Made by a program: the position numbers and the translations under genes. From Rhynchonema sp. JSB1_4 (taxonomy: Eukaryota > Nematoda > Chromadorea > Monhysterida > Xyalidae): a stretch of DNA of 64,000 nt. The stretch's first letter is position 1. Every line of letters begins with the position of its first letter. The stretch lies in the NCBI GenBank assembly GCA_030248065.1, contig JASAMV010004178.1, forward strand, positions 30,950 to 94,949, given 5' to 3'. Below, piece after piece: positions 25,215 through 37,773 of this stretch. The notes under the pieces are model-generated. The model searched no databases and was not told the origin of the DNA. It saw only the letters and a list, made by a program, of their open reading frames with translations.

Positions 25215-25429
25215 ATAGCACATATACGAAAATAGGTAACGCAGGCACGACGAATCCAGGTCTACGAACATGTTTTTTTTTTTTTTTTTTTAATTCTGGG
25301 CGTTTCAATTAGAAAAAATCATCAAACGGGATCACTGAGAATATCACAGTATCACCGAACGACTAACAAATCTGGGCTAGGCAAAATAAAGCAAACGAAC
25401 ATGTTTCTGTGGTTCATTTGCGTTGGCGA

Positions 25430-25788
25430 TGTATAGTCCAGCCACGAACTCATGAGACGACTTTTTTTTGAAATTGGCTTGTGCGGATCCAACAATGTTC
25501 CGGTTCCACGTATTTCGGAAATGAAAGAAAGAGAAACGCACGTATTTTTTAAAAACATTCGGTGCGTAAATTCCCTTTTGACTCCCAAAACATTTCTGTG
25601 CTGAACAACGCTGCTGTTCGCGTAAGCACGCAACAAATTGAGGTCAGCCAGCTGGAAGTTGTCATCATCTCCCTCACAGCCAATCTCTTTCTTTTGTTTG
25701 CGAAAACACGTGTATCTGGAGCATTTTTGAATGCGGCCAAGCAAGCTTTAAAAAAAGTCGTCTCATGAGCTGGTGGCTGGACTATACA
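25430..25788. mobile_element. Inverted-repeat element downstream of SGSH
   Basis: The left arm TGTATAGTCCAGCCACGAAC...CATGAGACGA is inverted at 25750-25788. The interior shares GAGGTCAGC...GCTGGAAGTTGTCATC with the element at 434-731. A poly-T run precedes it at 25270-25290. Confidence 0.7.
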
Positions 25789-25836
25789 TGATGTATTCTG
25801 TGCTGTGGTAAACCATTACGCAAGCAAACCTACAAT

Positions 25837-25842
25837 TTTATT
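25837..25842 (-). terminator. Poly(A) signal AATAAA of SGSH
   Basis: AATAAA on the minus strand begins seven bases after the SGSH stop codon (25849-25851). If used, the 3' UTR would be only a few tens of bases. Confidence 0.5.
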
Positions 25843-25848
25843 CAATCT

Positions 25849-28800
25849 TCACTCATTATACAACGACAAACACTGCGCGAATCGTTGGTGATGTTTCACA
25901 CGTTCGTATTCAATGACCGAGTCGGGTGCACAAAGCCAGGGATCTGATGTTTCATTCATCCATTTGTGTAGCTTGCCTGCCAGCCATTTCAACACTTTTG
26001 GTAGTTTCTTGGCCAAGTTCCATCTTTCACTTGGGTCGTGTTTGACATTGTAAAGTTCATACTTTGGCCGATAATAGTATCCGGTGATGTTTTTGTACCA
26101 TTTGGTTGCCAGATGATGTTTCGTTCGATTGAGAATATCCTGATACGTCAAGGACACGTAGAAGTCCTGGTCGATCGGGAATGGGGCTTGCCAGTTGAGA
26201 TTTTTTATCAGTTTATAGCGCCGCGAGCGTGCCACACGCATCGGGTAGTACATGCTGATTTCGTGTAAATTATGACTGCCAAACATGACGCGATTTCCGT
26301 GCCGGTATTGATGGGTTCTGGTCGATTTTCTACTTTTTGATGGAATCGATGGTATTCCTTCGAGCAAACTCTGTCCAGTCAATCGCACAATTGGATCGTG
26401 TTTGAAGATACGGTAGTTAGGGTACGGTATGTCGAACCAGTCAAGGATCGTGGGTACGATATCAACGAGACCGACTTGTCGATGCGAGCGGGTACCCGAC
26501 AAATGACTATGCTTGGGTGAGACCATGATCAGCGGTTCGCGCATGCCTGAAACATTTAAATTGGAATCGAAACTTGATGATCGCATCGGATGGGATCGGA
26601 TCGGCGAAGCAAGGGGATAGCGCTGGACCGATCACCCACAATGATTTCGCCAAACCACCGATGGGCATGATAACAAAGCGGCCTCGGTTTATGTGAAATA
26701 CACCACATAGTAAAGTTCTTTTGTATGTTATTGGCTGTGGTTTTACTTGCAAACTTCCTTTAGGTACAGTATAATCTGCCCTCTTTATAGTGTCATGATT
26801 GAACCAGGCCTTTTCTGTCACTCTGAAGAATATTGACAATATGAAACATCAACTGTAAAGTGGTGAAACAAAAAGTATTGGTCACTCACTGCACTAAGTT
26901 GTCGGTGTCACTGAGGGTCTTTTCAACTTGGGCGCCCTGGACCACACCCACCCGGATCGTACAAATTCGTCCGGCCGCTCGGGAACGGTATTCCGTTGTC
27001 GGATGTGAATATGATCAGCGTTTCATTCAACAGATCACGTGATCGCATCAGATCGCTCAATAATTGAATGCCCTGATCCATCCTGTTCACGGCGGTGTAT
27101 TGCGCTGCGATGTCTTGACGCGCAGCCGGTGTGGAGGGAATGAAGTAGGGAACCACAACCTGTGCAGCTTCTTTATAGTGACATGATCATCGAGACCTGA
27201 CATTTTCAGTAACGCTTCACCATGAGTGGTAGATAATTTGGAGACCGCATCGAAATGTGATAATGAAAATGAACAGTGCTCACTGTGCTGTGATTCAGCA
27301 TGCCGGAGTTGTCACCCTTAAAGTGACTCTACAATTGATCGTTGACCGCGTTTGTTTGCAGTCGTTTTTTCAGAAAATGAAGACTAGGTATCAGAAACCC
27401 AGATTTAGGAAATAGATTTTCAAGTCGTTGCTTTGTGATGTTTCACGGAGCCCACACATTTTTACAAGAGGAGAAAAAATGAAAAAAGTTTGAGGCGGGC
27501 CTGTGCGAAACATAAGGTAATCCAATAGAAGATATTTTCAGCGTTTTATACTCAGACGTTTTTCTGTTAAACGAGATATAAAGCATTGTGCGAAACGCCA
27601 TGTGTGATAAATAATAAACGAAACACTCCAAAAAATCAAGCCTTTTTAAAGCACCCTTTTACTCTAGCATAATTTTAAGCATCTGTGGTGAATGAAATAA
27701 GTTGTCAATTAGAAATAAAAATCGTCTAATTATCTAGTATTCATGATGTGCTTTTCGTTTTTCAAAACCCTACACAGCTCACACAATGTTTACCACAACA
27801 TGCGCAAGGCAGCCATTCAGACCACGCACAGCGCACACACAACGACAACACACAGCCGGCCGGCGATAATGTTTCAGCTTTGTGTGTGTGCGCTGTGGGA
27901 ATGGGTGCCTTGCGCATGTTGTGGTAAACATTGTGTGAGCTGTGTAGGGTTTTGAAAAACGAAAAGCACACCCTGAATACTAGATAATTAGACGATTTTT
28001 ATTTCTAATTGACAACTTATTTCATTCACCACAGATGCTTAAAATTATGCTAGAGTAAAAGGGTGCTTTAAAAAGGCTTGATTTTTTGGAGGGTTTCGCT
28101 TATTATTTATCACACATGGCGTTTCGCACAATGCTTTATATCTCGTTTAAAAGAAAAACGTCAGAGTATAAAACGCTGAAAATATCTTCGATTGGATTAC
28201 CTTATGTTTCGCACAGGCCCGCCTGAAACTTTTTTCATTTTTTCTCCTCCTGTAAAAATGTGTCGGCTCCGTGAAACATCACAAAGCAACGACTTGAAAA
28301 TCTATTTCCTAAATCTGGGTTTCTGATACCTAGTCTTCATTTTCTGAAAAAATGACTGCAAACAAACGCGGTCAACGATCAATTGTAGAGTCACTTTAAA
28401 CTCCCCTTCTTCGACATGGAAACGGCTTCATTTGAACCATAGGAAAACCTTATTTTGGTTTATCGTTATTTTAAACCTTGAGGGACAACGTGTGCTTCCG
28501 GCTTGTCTCAGTGGTCAAATCACTTTGTCAACTCAGTTTGTCATCAACTCACCCCGAATGCCGTGTATTATTTCTCGCGCTCACATGGGGCTGCCGCGAA
28601 CTGACGAAGTGATTTATTCAAGCTGGGAGCTTCATGGACCTTCAATACTATGTAGTCCTTTTAGTAGTGTTTCCCCACTGACCTTTTTCGGATCGTAATA
28701 TGTTGGCGTCCAATCCGGTATGAGTCCCATGCCAGGCTGTCCATTACCGTAATGCTCACAGAACCCACCCATGCCATTGCTTGGGTGACATCGATGTGGG

Positions 28801-30093
28801 TCGTGGAATGCGATGTACAGCAGGAAGTTCTGTTGTTTTCTGAATTTAAAGTTATTGCTAATGCAGTTCGTCCTCGTTATAGTGACCCCCTGTATCACAG
28901 TCGAAGCCTGTTTATTGAGCACATTTTTTCTGAAAAATAATCCCGAACCGGTGATTACACAACCGAACTTCAAATTAACCAACTTTGCGCAAATATCCAG
29001 GAACTTATCGGCAAGCAGTCTGACGTGAGTGATATTGCGTCCAACCAGATTTGTCGGATTATTTTCTTCAGTTTGTTCGAAATCGAATTTGAAAGTCTCA
29101 CTGGGACCGACGTGTTTCTTGCCGATTATTCCTAGAAAATTGCATATTCATGATTTTAAATTTACGAAATCATGATGGTTCAACTGAAGCAGCTTTGAAA
29201 CATCACCAAACAGAGGCGCACATTGATCATGGTTTTGTTAGAAATTGACAAGTGATCCTCAATATCAAATTCGGTTTCTCTCATAAAATACATGCAACGT
29301 TTTGTCAATGAGTTGCAGAATTTCAGAAAGCATCAAACCTGTGCAGATGTTGGCACTTCGCAGAATATTGGGCAGAGATCGCACTTTTGGGAACGAGTTG
29401 AAATGATGCACATCGTGATGCAGACCGTACATTCCTGATTTAAAAAATAGTATTCTGGCAAATAGAACAATTTTATGGAATAATTTACATATCTGACAAA
29501 GTGCTTTAACCATTTTGATGCGGCGGCAATCCGGTGAGAATGACAGCTCGACTTGGTGAACAGCTGCTGACTGTGGTGAACGCTTGGTCAAACGTCACGC
29601 CGAGATTGGCTAGGTCCTGGCATAATAAAATGGGTGTATTTAGATTCATTGGAGGGTACTGTATAAATATAGCAGGTGGATGCACGTATGTATATACACT
29701 CGGTCGTGATTTCGACAGTTTTCCGAGTGCTGTACGCGTATGTATGTATAGGTCTTTGCTTGGTTGCTGGATCATTCCACACACAGCTGATTTTTTGGCC
29801 CAGATGGCGAGCTGATTTTTAACCGCATAGCACGCCCTATGCTACAACACATGACATCGAAACCGTCATGACAACTTTCGTTTAAAGGCATATACAGAAT
29901 ATGCAGATACTGGAATTCCAAATTTAGCAAATTTACAAATTCCAACCTGAAGCGCCGGTGTGTCAATCTCGTTGTTTCCGTACACACTGGACTCAAAACC
30001 AGCATCGTCTCCAACGACTAAAAGCACATTTCTACCCGGAATCAGTGCTATTGCGAAGGATTGAAAACTTAGTGTAAAAATTAGCAAATACAT
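25849..30093 (-). CDS. SGSH: N-sulphoglucosamine sulphohydrolase (heparan N-sulfatase), 7 exons, complete
   Basis: Exons 30093-29947, 29616-29511, 29434-29339, 29131-28984, 28839-28683, 27159-26952 and 26546-25849 join in phase to 519 residues (human SGSH 502). The start [17 protein letters not shown] gives a signal peptide; an upstream in-frame ATG at 30162 is possible. The metal-binding [10 protein letters not shown] is at about 26-35. The sulfatase signature [13 protein letters not shown] has the formylglycine Cys at residue 68. [49 protein letters not shown] and [15 protein letters not shown] match SGSH, not other sulfatases. The enzyme removes N-linked sulfate from glucosamine ends of heparan sulfate in the lysosome. 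Donors include GTTGGA, GTTAAA, GTTTGA and GTTGGT. Intron 5 contains a 1.1-kb palindrome. Confidence 0.97.
27319..28399. repeat. Near-perfect 1.08-kb palindrome in SGSH intron 5
   Basis: Arms of about 540 bp read outward from a centre near 27858 (around GCCGGCCGGCG). The start TTAAAGTGACTCTACAATTG is inverted at the end. A handful of arm differences are visible (for example CGTTTTTTCAG versus CATTTTTTCAG, and GAGCCC versus GAGCCG), so the arms are not a simple mirrored read. No coding content. Confidence 0.9.
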
Positions 30094-30614
30094 CTTCGGG
30101 GTCACTTTTCTCTCATATGACGACCCACCAGAACACAACAGCAACACGCAGGCGATGTTCAACGGGTTCTCTTATCATTTATTTGTCCAAAAATCACTTT
30201 CTGAATAAACAACTTGCACACATACACAACAGATGAAATGCGCAATGTAAAATACAACACAACACGCTGTTCAAAGAGAGACCTTAGACAGTTTGGTGTG
30301 CGGGAATGCAATTTTGAGATGTAAAAGAGCATAGTGTAAAATGCATATGATGAAAGCGTATTTTTGGCAATTTCTGGAATAATGATCAAAGCACGGAAAG
30401 TGGGTGCAAATCGCATATAAAATCGAGAGTGGGTAGGATAGGGGCACGGATAAATTTCGAGTCACAAACAGTGCGCAATAATATGTTATTTGTACAAGTC
30501 TGGTCTGTGGCGCGGCGGGAAGCTTTGGAGCTGGGGTTGGAAAACCAACAGAATTCAATTTACAAATTCAACATCACCCTATGGTTGCGTTCACATGCCT
30601 ATACTTGTGGTGAA
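30094..30614. other. Intergenic spacer between SGSH and CQR-A
   Basis: Contains the 5' side of SGSH and the 3' side of CQR-A, both on the minus strand. No separate feature was recognised. Confidence 0.4.
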
Positions 30615-33317
30615 TTACTGAAGGTCGTCCTGCTCATCGTCGATTTCGGGTGCGACCTCTTCTTTCTCTTCGACTGACTCGCTCGCTGGTTCGTAGTTGT
30701 GGCACAACGGTGGGATCTGCGATGCCGGACAGGCCTCAACCATGAAATCGTGCATGCAGTCACACACGTTCTTGGCGCAGTCGCGGGCCTCCTCTTGCAC
30801 AGCGCTGCAATGAAATATGCATATGTTACACAATGCAGTGTGATTATTTTACGAGCAACCTCACATTGATTCTTCTAATCTAATTGTGATCTTAAAAATT
30901 CAGGGTGTTTCATCACAAAATTAAACTGTAACCCTTTGCTAGAACTAGGCTGCAACTTATTAACACAGTCAGAGTGTAATTTTGTTACAACTGGTGTTGT
31001 TTAACGTGCCTGTATTTGCAAGCTGGTACTTACGAGCATTCGGAATCCTTCTCGAGCTCCTCCTTCACACACGTGATGTACTCGGGATTCTGCAGGCAGC
31101 TGAAATCACAACACGCGTGACTGTACAAGCTACGCAATTTTCTGTAACTTTTTCTCCCAAATTGGACGTGAATGTAACTAACGGGAATGGTGGTGGATGG
31201 AGACGGGCCTGTGGTAGACAGCTGGCCTGTGCTGGCGGGTAGTTGAGGCTGGTGCAGTGGTCGAACTGAATTGGGGCCTCGGGCTGCTCCGGCACGGCAC
31301 CGACGGCGCGCTCCGTTTTGAAATGGGTGCCTGCAAGAGCATTTATACGATTTGCTCAATTTTTAAGTCGTCTTAAAAAGCATAAGAGAGAGCAGTACTT
31401 GGGAACTGAGCAGCCTGGTGTTGGATGCCGGTGTTTGGGAATCCGAACAGGCTGGATGCGCCAAGGAAGCTCTGTTGGGGGAATTGTTGGCCACGGCCAG
31501 CCCATGGGTTGAATGGCCGTTGACCAGCGAAATGAGCGGGGAATTGGCCTGCGAATTGACCAGGGAATTGGCCTGCGAAGTGACCGGGAAATTGGCCGGC
31601 TGCACCGGCAGCTTGTCCCGCACCGGCGAGAGGGGCTGGTGATCCGGCTCCTGCTGTGGCACCTTCAGCATTGGCTGCTGCCTGGAAATAGGGAGACAGG
31701 AAATGCTTAGTTTGACGTGTCCTACCAATTGTAACTTTGGTTTTATATGAGATTCGAAACTTTTAGATTAAATTCACATTTCTAGCTTTAACTTGTCATA
31801 CTGTCACGTGATACTTGGTAACAGTAACTTTAGTCTGTGCTACACAATTGACTGTCACTTTTAGTTTGGGTGATTGTAACTTTAGTTATTTATTTATTTC
31901 CCACCTGCAATTTGGTGAGATCCCAGGCATCCGGGTAGAGTTTCTGAGCGAGCAGATGTTCTTCGCCACCGGCCTTGAATCCGGCCCTCTCGAGGGCGTC
32001 GGCGATGCTTTTGGCGGTCAGTTGGAACTCGGGCCTGTGTTGAACATCACAAGTTAAATTTGTGAATTGACATTATTTTCACGTTTCTCAACAAAGCTTC
32101 AATCAAATATCATGGCTAGTTACCTATGTCGGCATGTGCGCGTTTTCTCCAGGGATTTGAATTGTGATGTGACCGAAGCTATGTTATGTGAAAATTAAAA
32201 GATATTTTTAGTGTGTTCAATATTTTACGGAAAACTCGACAACTTTTTTGACAGCATCTGTGAAAACTTATGATGACCAAGATGACCAGAACGCAGCTTT
32301 GCTTTAACAGGCTCGTTTGGTAAATATTTCTACAGACTCTTTCCGCGAGAGTGATTTGCACGCTCACCTGTTGAGTGTTCCAGCGGGCAGCTGTGGCTTG
32401 AACTGTCCGGGCAGGGCACCGGCACCAAAAAATTGTTGACCACCAAAAGCGTTGCCAGGGAACTGCTGTTGTGGCGGGAACCAGAACTGCTGACCGCCTG
32501 GTGCACCGAAGAATGGAGCCTGAAACAACAAGGCGGATCGTGAATACAGTCCACCGTTTTTATGGCGACTCTCTTCATGGTGAAACGGTTTATATTTCTA
32601 ATGGGTATGAACGATATTTTCATCCCCGATCTGCAAATCATACCATTTCAATGATCATACTCCATGTGATCGTCGACATCGCCGTAAACAAAAAAGTGCA
32701 GCCCAATTCTGTCCCATCCCATTCCAATCCATAATATAAATGGCGGTGACTGCACTTTAGGTGGGTGGGTCTGGGTGAACCCTGATTTGAAAAGGACAAC
32801 ATCCGATAAAACCAACAACTGACCGGCTGTGCAGGGCCAGCAGCAGCGGCCGCGGGTGCTTCAGCGGCTTTGGGCTTTTCCTCAGCCTGACGCTTGTTGC
32901 GACGATTCACACGCACAACCGGGGGGAAGAGTGGCTGTTGCGGGAAGAACGACTGCGGCAAGCGGGGTGGCACGCAGCTGTAACGATCACTGTGATGTTG
33001 TTTCGCACCATCGGCAAACAAAATGCGAACTTTAAATGAAACAAATCATGAACATGTCAAATAAGGTTGTCATTTTAGTCAGAAAGTCATTGACTTACAG
33101 ATTGATACAAGCCTGATGATGTTTCTCCTGGCAGGCCCGTTGTGAAAGCACCGTCTTGTCACAGCTGAATTTGGTCTCTTTTGGTTTTTGCGCCTGAAAA
33201 TCAAGGCCAGTTCTTAAAATTGATTGTTTGACTAGAATTGTAATGCTTGAACTCAAATATGCAAACATAACTCACCATTACAATCGGCACGAGCACGAGA
33301 ATAAGAAACCTCATCAT
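30615..33317 (-). CDS. Secreted Cys-rich protein CQR-A (tandem family), 9 exons
   Basis: Exons 33317-33276, 33193-33099, 32977-32824, 32519-32368, 32034-31905, 31681-31399, 31330-31183, 31099-31034 and 30804-30615 join in phase to about 419 residues. Exon 1 is a signal peptide (MMRFLILVLVPIVM). Next is an N-terminal Cys motif, C-x9-C-x7-C-x3-C (CDKTVLSQRACQEKHHQAC). A long Ala/Gln/Gly/Phe/Pro linker follows, with a furin-type RNKR and a GQFPGHFAGQF repeat. The C-terminal domain is C-x8-C-x10-C-x9-C-x4-C-x-C-x8-C-x8-C (CLQNPEYITC ... CAKNVCDCMHDFMVEAC), then an acidic tail. Paralogs CQR-B and CQR-C follow upstream on the same strand with the same first two and last two intron phases. No known family was recognised; secretion follows from the signal peptide. 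Confidence 0.85.
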
Positions 33318-36300
33318 GGAGTGCGGATTGATTTTATAAAAAAATGTAGTTTTTGAAATTCAAATGTGTTCCAGTGCAAAACTGGGAATATCAGCTGGCC
33401 AGTAAATTTATACCCTGAAATGTGGTACGGGTAATCCGTCAAATAGGCGTGCAAAAAGTTCGAAAGGAACAGGTATTTTAACACGAATATCACTTTAAGT
33501 TCTGCTTCAGTGAGTTTTGCGGTTTATTGAAACATAGAGACCGAGACAATAAAGTTAAATACACATGTGCCCAACTAGTACATGCACGGCTGAGGGCCCA
33601 AATTCGAGACATAATTTATCTGAACATTGTGGGTCGTATTTTATAATCAGCAAGACCCGAACTGAACGAAGATTTGTTTCACGCAACAATTTAGAGGCAA
33701 CGTCTTTGTTGGAGGGCGTATTGTTTAAATGGGAGCTGATAGATGATAGGTGGAGCGAAACAGATGTGAAATATGACAGAGTGAATGTTAAGAATGGAAA
33801 AGTAGCCGAAACCCCACATAGTCAGTTAGTCGACTATTCTATTTGATCGGGTTGCGTATCAAATGCGACCACACAAAAACCGGATTCGAATCACAGTTTG
33901 AAATTCGCCGCTGAACATTTTTGGAACGGAAAACAACAAAATACGTACGAAGATTACACAAAAAACCGCACCAGGCCCATTGGTTGGATAGAGTATATCG
34001 GAAAGAATCAGTCGGGTCACTAGGCCAAACACATCTAAGGGGGATTCGCGGAGGTGAAAGGCCCACTACGTTGCGGCGGAATCCGTTACGGCAATATGCG
34101 CATTTTAAGTTTACATTTTTTATGAAATTGTTGTTAACTTTTGATCGGGACCGAAATGCTGTCTATTGATATGCGCTGCCGTGATTGTACGTGGTCTGGG
34201 TATGCAGTACGTAAATGCGCACCACAACACATGTACAATACACGTACAGACAGACTTGCACCCAATAAAGATGACAAAATCAGTCCATGTTCAACAAGGG
34301 TACAGGTACCTGGAGAACTTTGACATGCCGAATTATTGAAACAACGCATCAATTCGCATTGCGATTAAAAGGAATATGTACAAGATTCGGATTTGCCCGT
34401 CACGCACAACCTAATGCGTCCGAGGTTCACTTCATTGAATTCAAATTCAAAATTGGCGCAAAATAATCGCCATCAAATGATTTCATGTGAAGATCTTGGT
34501 GGCCTAAACTTTCCGGACCGCTCTGGTTCGGCTTGATGATGAGTGGTGCGCGTTATGAAACATCAGCCAGCCAGGTGAAGAAGAGTGAAACAAAAAAATA
34601 ACACATTGGGTTTGCAAATTTTCTGATGTTTCAAACCTATGGTTTTATTCTTGGAAGAGTACCTAAGGGCCTCGTCGTTTCAGACCGGACCAAGACTGAC
34701 CGATCCCAAATTTCATTTATCTCCATTTAAGTTTGTCTCTCCTTCCTTAAAATTGTGCAGTCATTTTTTCAGCGCATCGCAGTCGCAATGAATGTCTCCG
34801 CATTTGCGCAACGAAAAATAATGAGCGATCGCATGATGATATGATTGGGCAGATACGTATATCAAAGGAAAGATTAGGCGATCCGCACGACACAAGACAA
34901 AAAGAAAAGAAGAACAACGCACATAATTTGTTCGAGTCAAACGCAATGTATCTCCGCTCATCTGCGTTTAAACTGAATGTTGGATCACCAAGTCCAAGTG
35001 AGTGTACCTAAAACTCAACAAAAGTCTCAGGCGCTGCAAACACAAATTCCAAACCATTCTTCTTAAACGTTTATTATCTACTGCACTTTTGGAATCGAAG
35101 TTGAAATTTGTTTAAGAACGCTATTACTGTTGTTGACCTGTTCTTAACCTGTTCACGCACCTCACAGAGGTCGATCTTTGATATTTAGAGCAATTCTGAA
35201 GTGCTCATAGGAGGACTACTGAGAGTTTTGAATATAAAAAAGGCTTGGTGCCGAAATGAAGTCCACAACAAAAATAGTGAGACACATGTTTTTTTCTAAG
35301 AATCTGCGGCATGTACGTGAACTCCTTCTTCGGTTGCGCAATAATATATTAAAAGTTTAGCAACAAAGTGCAAGAAACAAGAACGTTTTTTGTCTGACAC
35401 TAATGAACACTTTAGTATCGAGTCGATCAACCAACTGAACGAAACGATATGGGATGCACATTGGGGAAACAGTCTACCCGCGTTATTGTCACATTAGTTG
35501 GTCAAGTTTAGCCACAAATACATGCAGTATTCACACATTACATACCTTACATGTGGAATTGCTGTTGGCTGATCACATAACCATAAAGTTGGAGAACTGC
35601 ACATGTACCCAACGTAGGTAAGATACTCTGAAGAAACGTGTTCGAATTCGAAGTTATACTTTGAACGATGCTTAACAGGGCAGAAAGATCGCAAGAAACG
35701 GCGGATCGAGACCTGCACACCAACCACTCTTTGTGCGGGATGTTGCGCAATGCGAACGTGCAGCTGTTCTCAGTCAGATTAGTGAGTTAAGTCAGTCAGT
35801 TTTGCCTGTCAGTTTTTTTTCAGTATAGCTGAGGATTCCAATGCAATACACTGCAGCATGGGAAAAACACTGATTGACTGACACGATGACGTGCCTATCT
35901 CACAACACTTGTACTTTCGAGAAGAAATGAACAGGTCGAAGGCACATAATTAGCGGTGATATCAGTTTTTGCTTTACCTTACGTACAATTAGTTGATTTT
36001 CAAGCTCTGACTCACCGGTTTAGCTTCCTTGCGTAAGTCTGACCAAAAATGAAAGCGGAGAATAAGGAATTTGCACAATGCGCAATTTAGATATACACAT
36101 TATCATGTCAGTCAGTCGATGCCAGTCTTATTTTTTCTTAATTTTTAGTGTTGTACAAAACGATCACTGACAAAACTTATTGACATGGTGTTATCTGTTC
36201 TCAATTACACCTCCGGTGTATAGGTGTACATAGTACCACTGATTTGACAGTGAACTTAGGTTTCTAGCGCGGATCTACGGTAACAAAGTAATCAATGGGG

Positions 36301-36642
36301 CGAGTGTGTAACTAAACTATCGTCAGGGTTATTCGAATTTAGTATGCCCTTCGGCCTTGGTCGTTTAGTTTACATATACCTATACAATGTGCTGCTTCTG
36401 AGGGAACATGTGCATTTGGGATGTGTTGCAATCTTTATTATTTGCTCAAGTTCATGATGATTTGTCTGTGTGCCCTCATTTTTTTGGCCGATAGACCGAG
36501 CGTGTAAACTGATGCAATTTTTCAAATAATATCACAATGATCGTTGTAATAATTCGCTTGTGTGTAGATATACATATGTATGTAAATAAAGTGTTATGAC
36601 ATTGTCATCACAAATGGGGCTGGACGTGTCAGCAAGCTGCGT
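33318..36642. other. Long gene-poor spacer between CQR-A and CQR-B
   Basis: No exon pattern like the CQR genes was found. A 93-codon frame (33565-33846, +) and other short frames are unsupported. Two copies of the TGATGTTTCA motif lie at 34556 and 34624, only 58 bases apart and in opposite orientation. Confidence 0.4.
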
Positions 36643-36930
36643 GTATGGGCAGTCCATCGGCTCATGGCACTTTTTATACACACAGCGCATGCAGCAGCAC
36701 ACGCCTATTTCTAAACAAAATGTACACTTTGAGTGAGTGTCATACTTTGATGACCGCTTTTTTAATTATCCTATTTTCATTTGCTGCTTGACATAACACT
36801 TTCCTGCACAGTTGCAAAATTTGGGGATGTTTCAATGGATAACTGCAGAGAATAGATGCATTCATTGACGGCAGTAATGCAGCATGCACCCTGCGTGTGC
36901 GAGTGCCATGAGCTGATGGATTGCCTATAC
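36643..36930. mobile_element. MITE-like element related to 6031-6282
   Basis: GTATGGGCAGTCCATCGGCT then CATGGCAC at the left is inverted as AGTGCCATGAGCTGATGGAT then TGCCTATAC at the right. The family word CCATCAGCTCATGGCACTTT is shared with the tetraspanin intron copy. Confidence 0.65.
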
Positions 36931-37773
36931 ATATATCCGCATACAACGCTTCTGCAAGCTGTGACCAATGGAGAGAAATAAACGTGGTACACGTTGTCGT
37001 GAAGTGATTCTGAATGTTTCAAAAAAATGTTGCCCGCATTTCAGCACTTTTGTCGTGACATAAATTTCGGAATAACTCCATCGACTTGAGTTTATGTAAT
37101 TTATTGACCAGTTGCGGAGTTGGTCATGTTATACTGTAGTTACAAATTACATTACGAAATTTGGGGTGGTGCATCTTCAGCGCAGTATGTGTGATTATGT
37201 AAAATCCGCGATAAACACGATCACATTTTTTGTGGCTTTAGGGCCGTTTATTGCCTGCGCAGGGGCGTACATAATCAACATCAGGGGATAGGAATAATAA
37301 AAAATGGAACAAGGTCAATGTGAGCATAAATTTGAAATGATGATTGGGATAACGAAATAATGTAGATACCGGTCAGGAACGTGTGTGGAAGTTAAATTCG
37401 TCGCAAATAAAACAATCGCACACTTTTCCAAAAAATGCAACGGAGTAACAAACATTCTGTTAACCGGATGTACGTTTCTGATTTCTACTGGAGGGATTGC
37501 CTGTGCGAAAAGAAATCGCTGGTGCCATAATTTTGTTGAAACATGTACACGGTACATAAGATATGTATATGATAGACGTGGTTCTACATAATAGCTTATA
37601 TTGCACGTTATGTTAGAGCTCTAAGATTATATGAAATACTACATCATTGCGAAGGTGAACGTGGGTAATAAGTGAAAAAATCTATGGTTTTTTTTCGATG
37701 GTCAATATAAAAAACGATCAGACCTATGTTTTTTTATGTACACAAATTGAAAATCCGCGAGATCAGTCCTTAT
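36931..37773. other. Spacer 3' of CQR-B
   Basis: AT-rich with no supported frame. Word ATGTTTCA occurs near 37014 and its complement near 37533. Confidence 0.35.

Noticed and set aside
23327..28399. Both large palindromes as pure assembly artefacts
   Set aside because: Each has arm-specific differences, and one has a clean insertion in a single arm; an artefact from one read would give identical arms. Still worth checking with long reads.
5365..29530. 16-mer TTTGATGCGGCGGCAAT shared between 5365 and 29514
   Set aside because: About one such match is expected by chance in 64 kb on both strands, and one copy is SGSH coding sequence.
30094..30162. Upstream ATG of SGSH at 30162
   Set aside because: The 23 extra residues include charged SYERKVTPK before the better signal peptide starting at 30093; kept only as an alternative.
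33565..34066. Short frames with charged sequence (KWELIDDRWSETD; KPHQAHWLDRVYRKE)
   Set aside because: Isolated, no homology recognised, no signal peptide or CQR-like cysteines; possibly an old retro-fragment, but not supportable.
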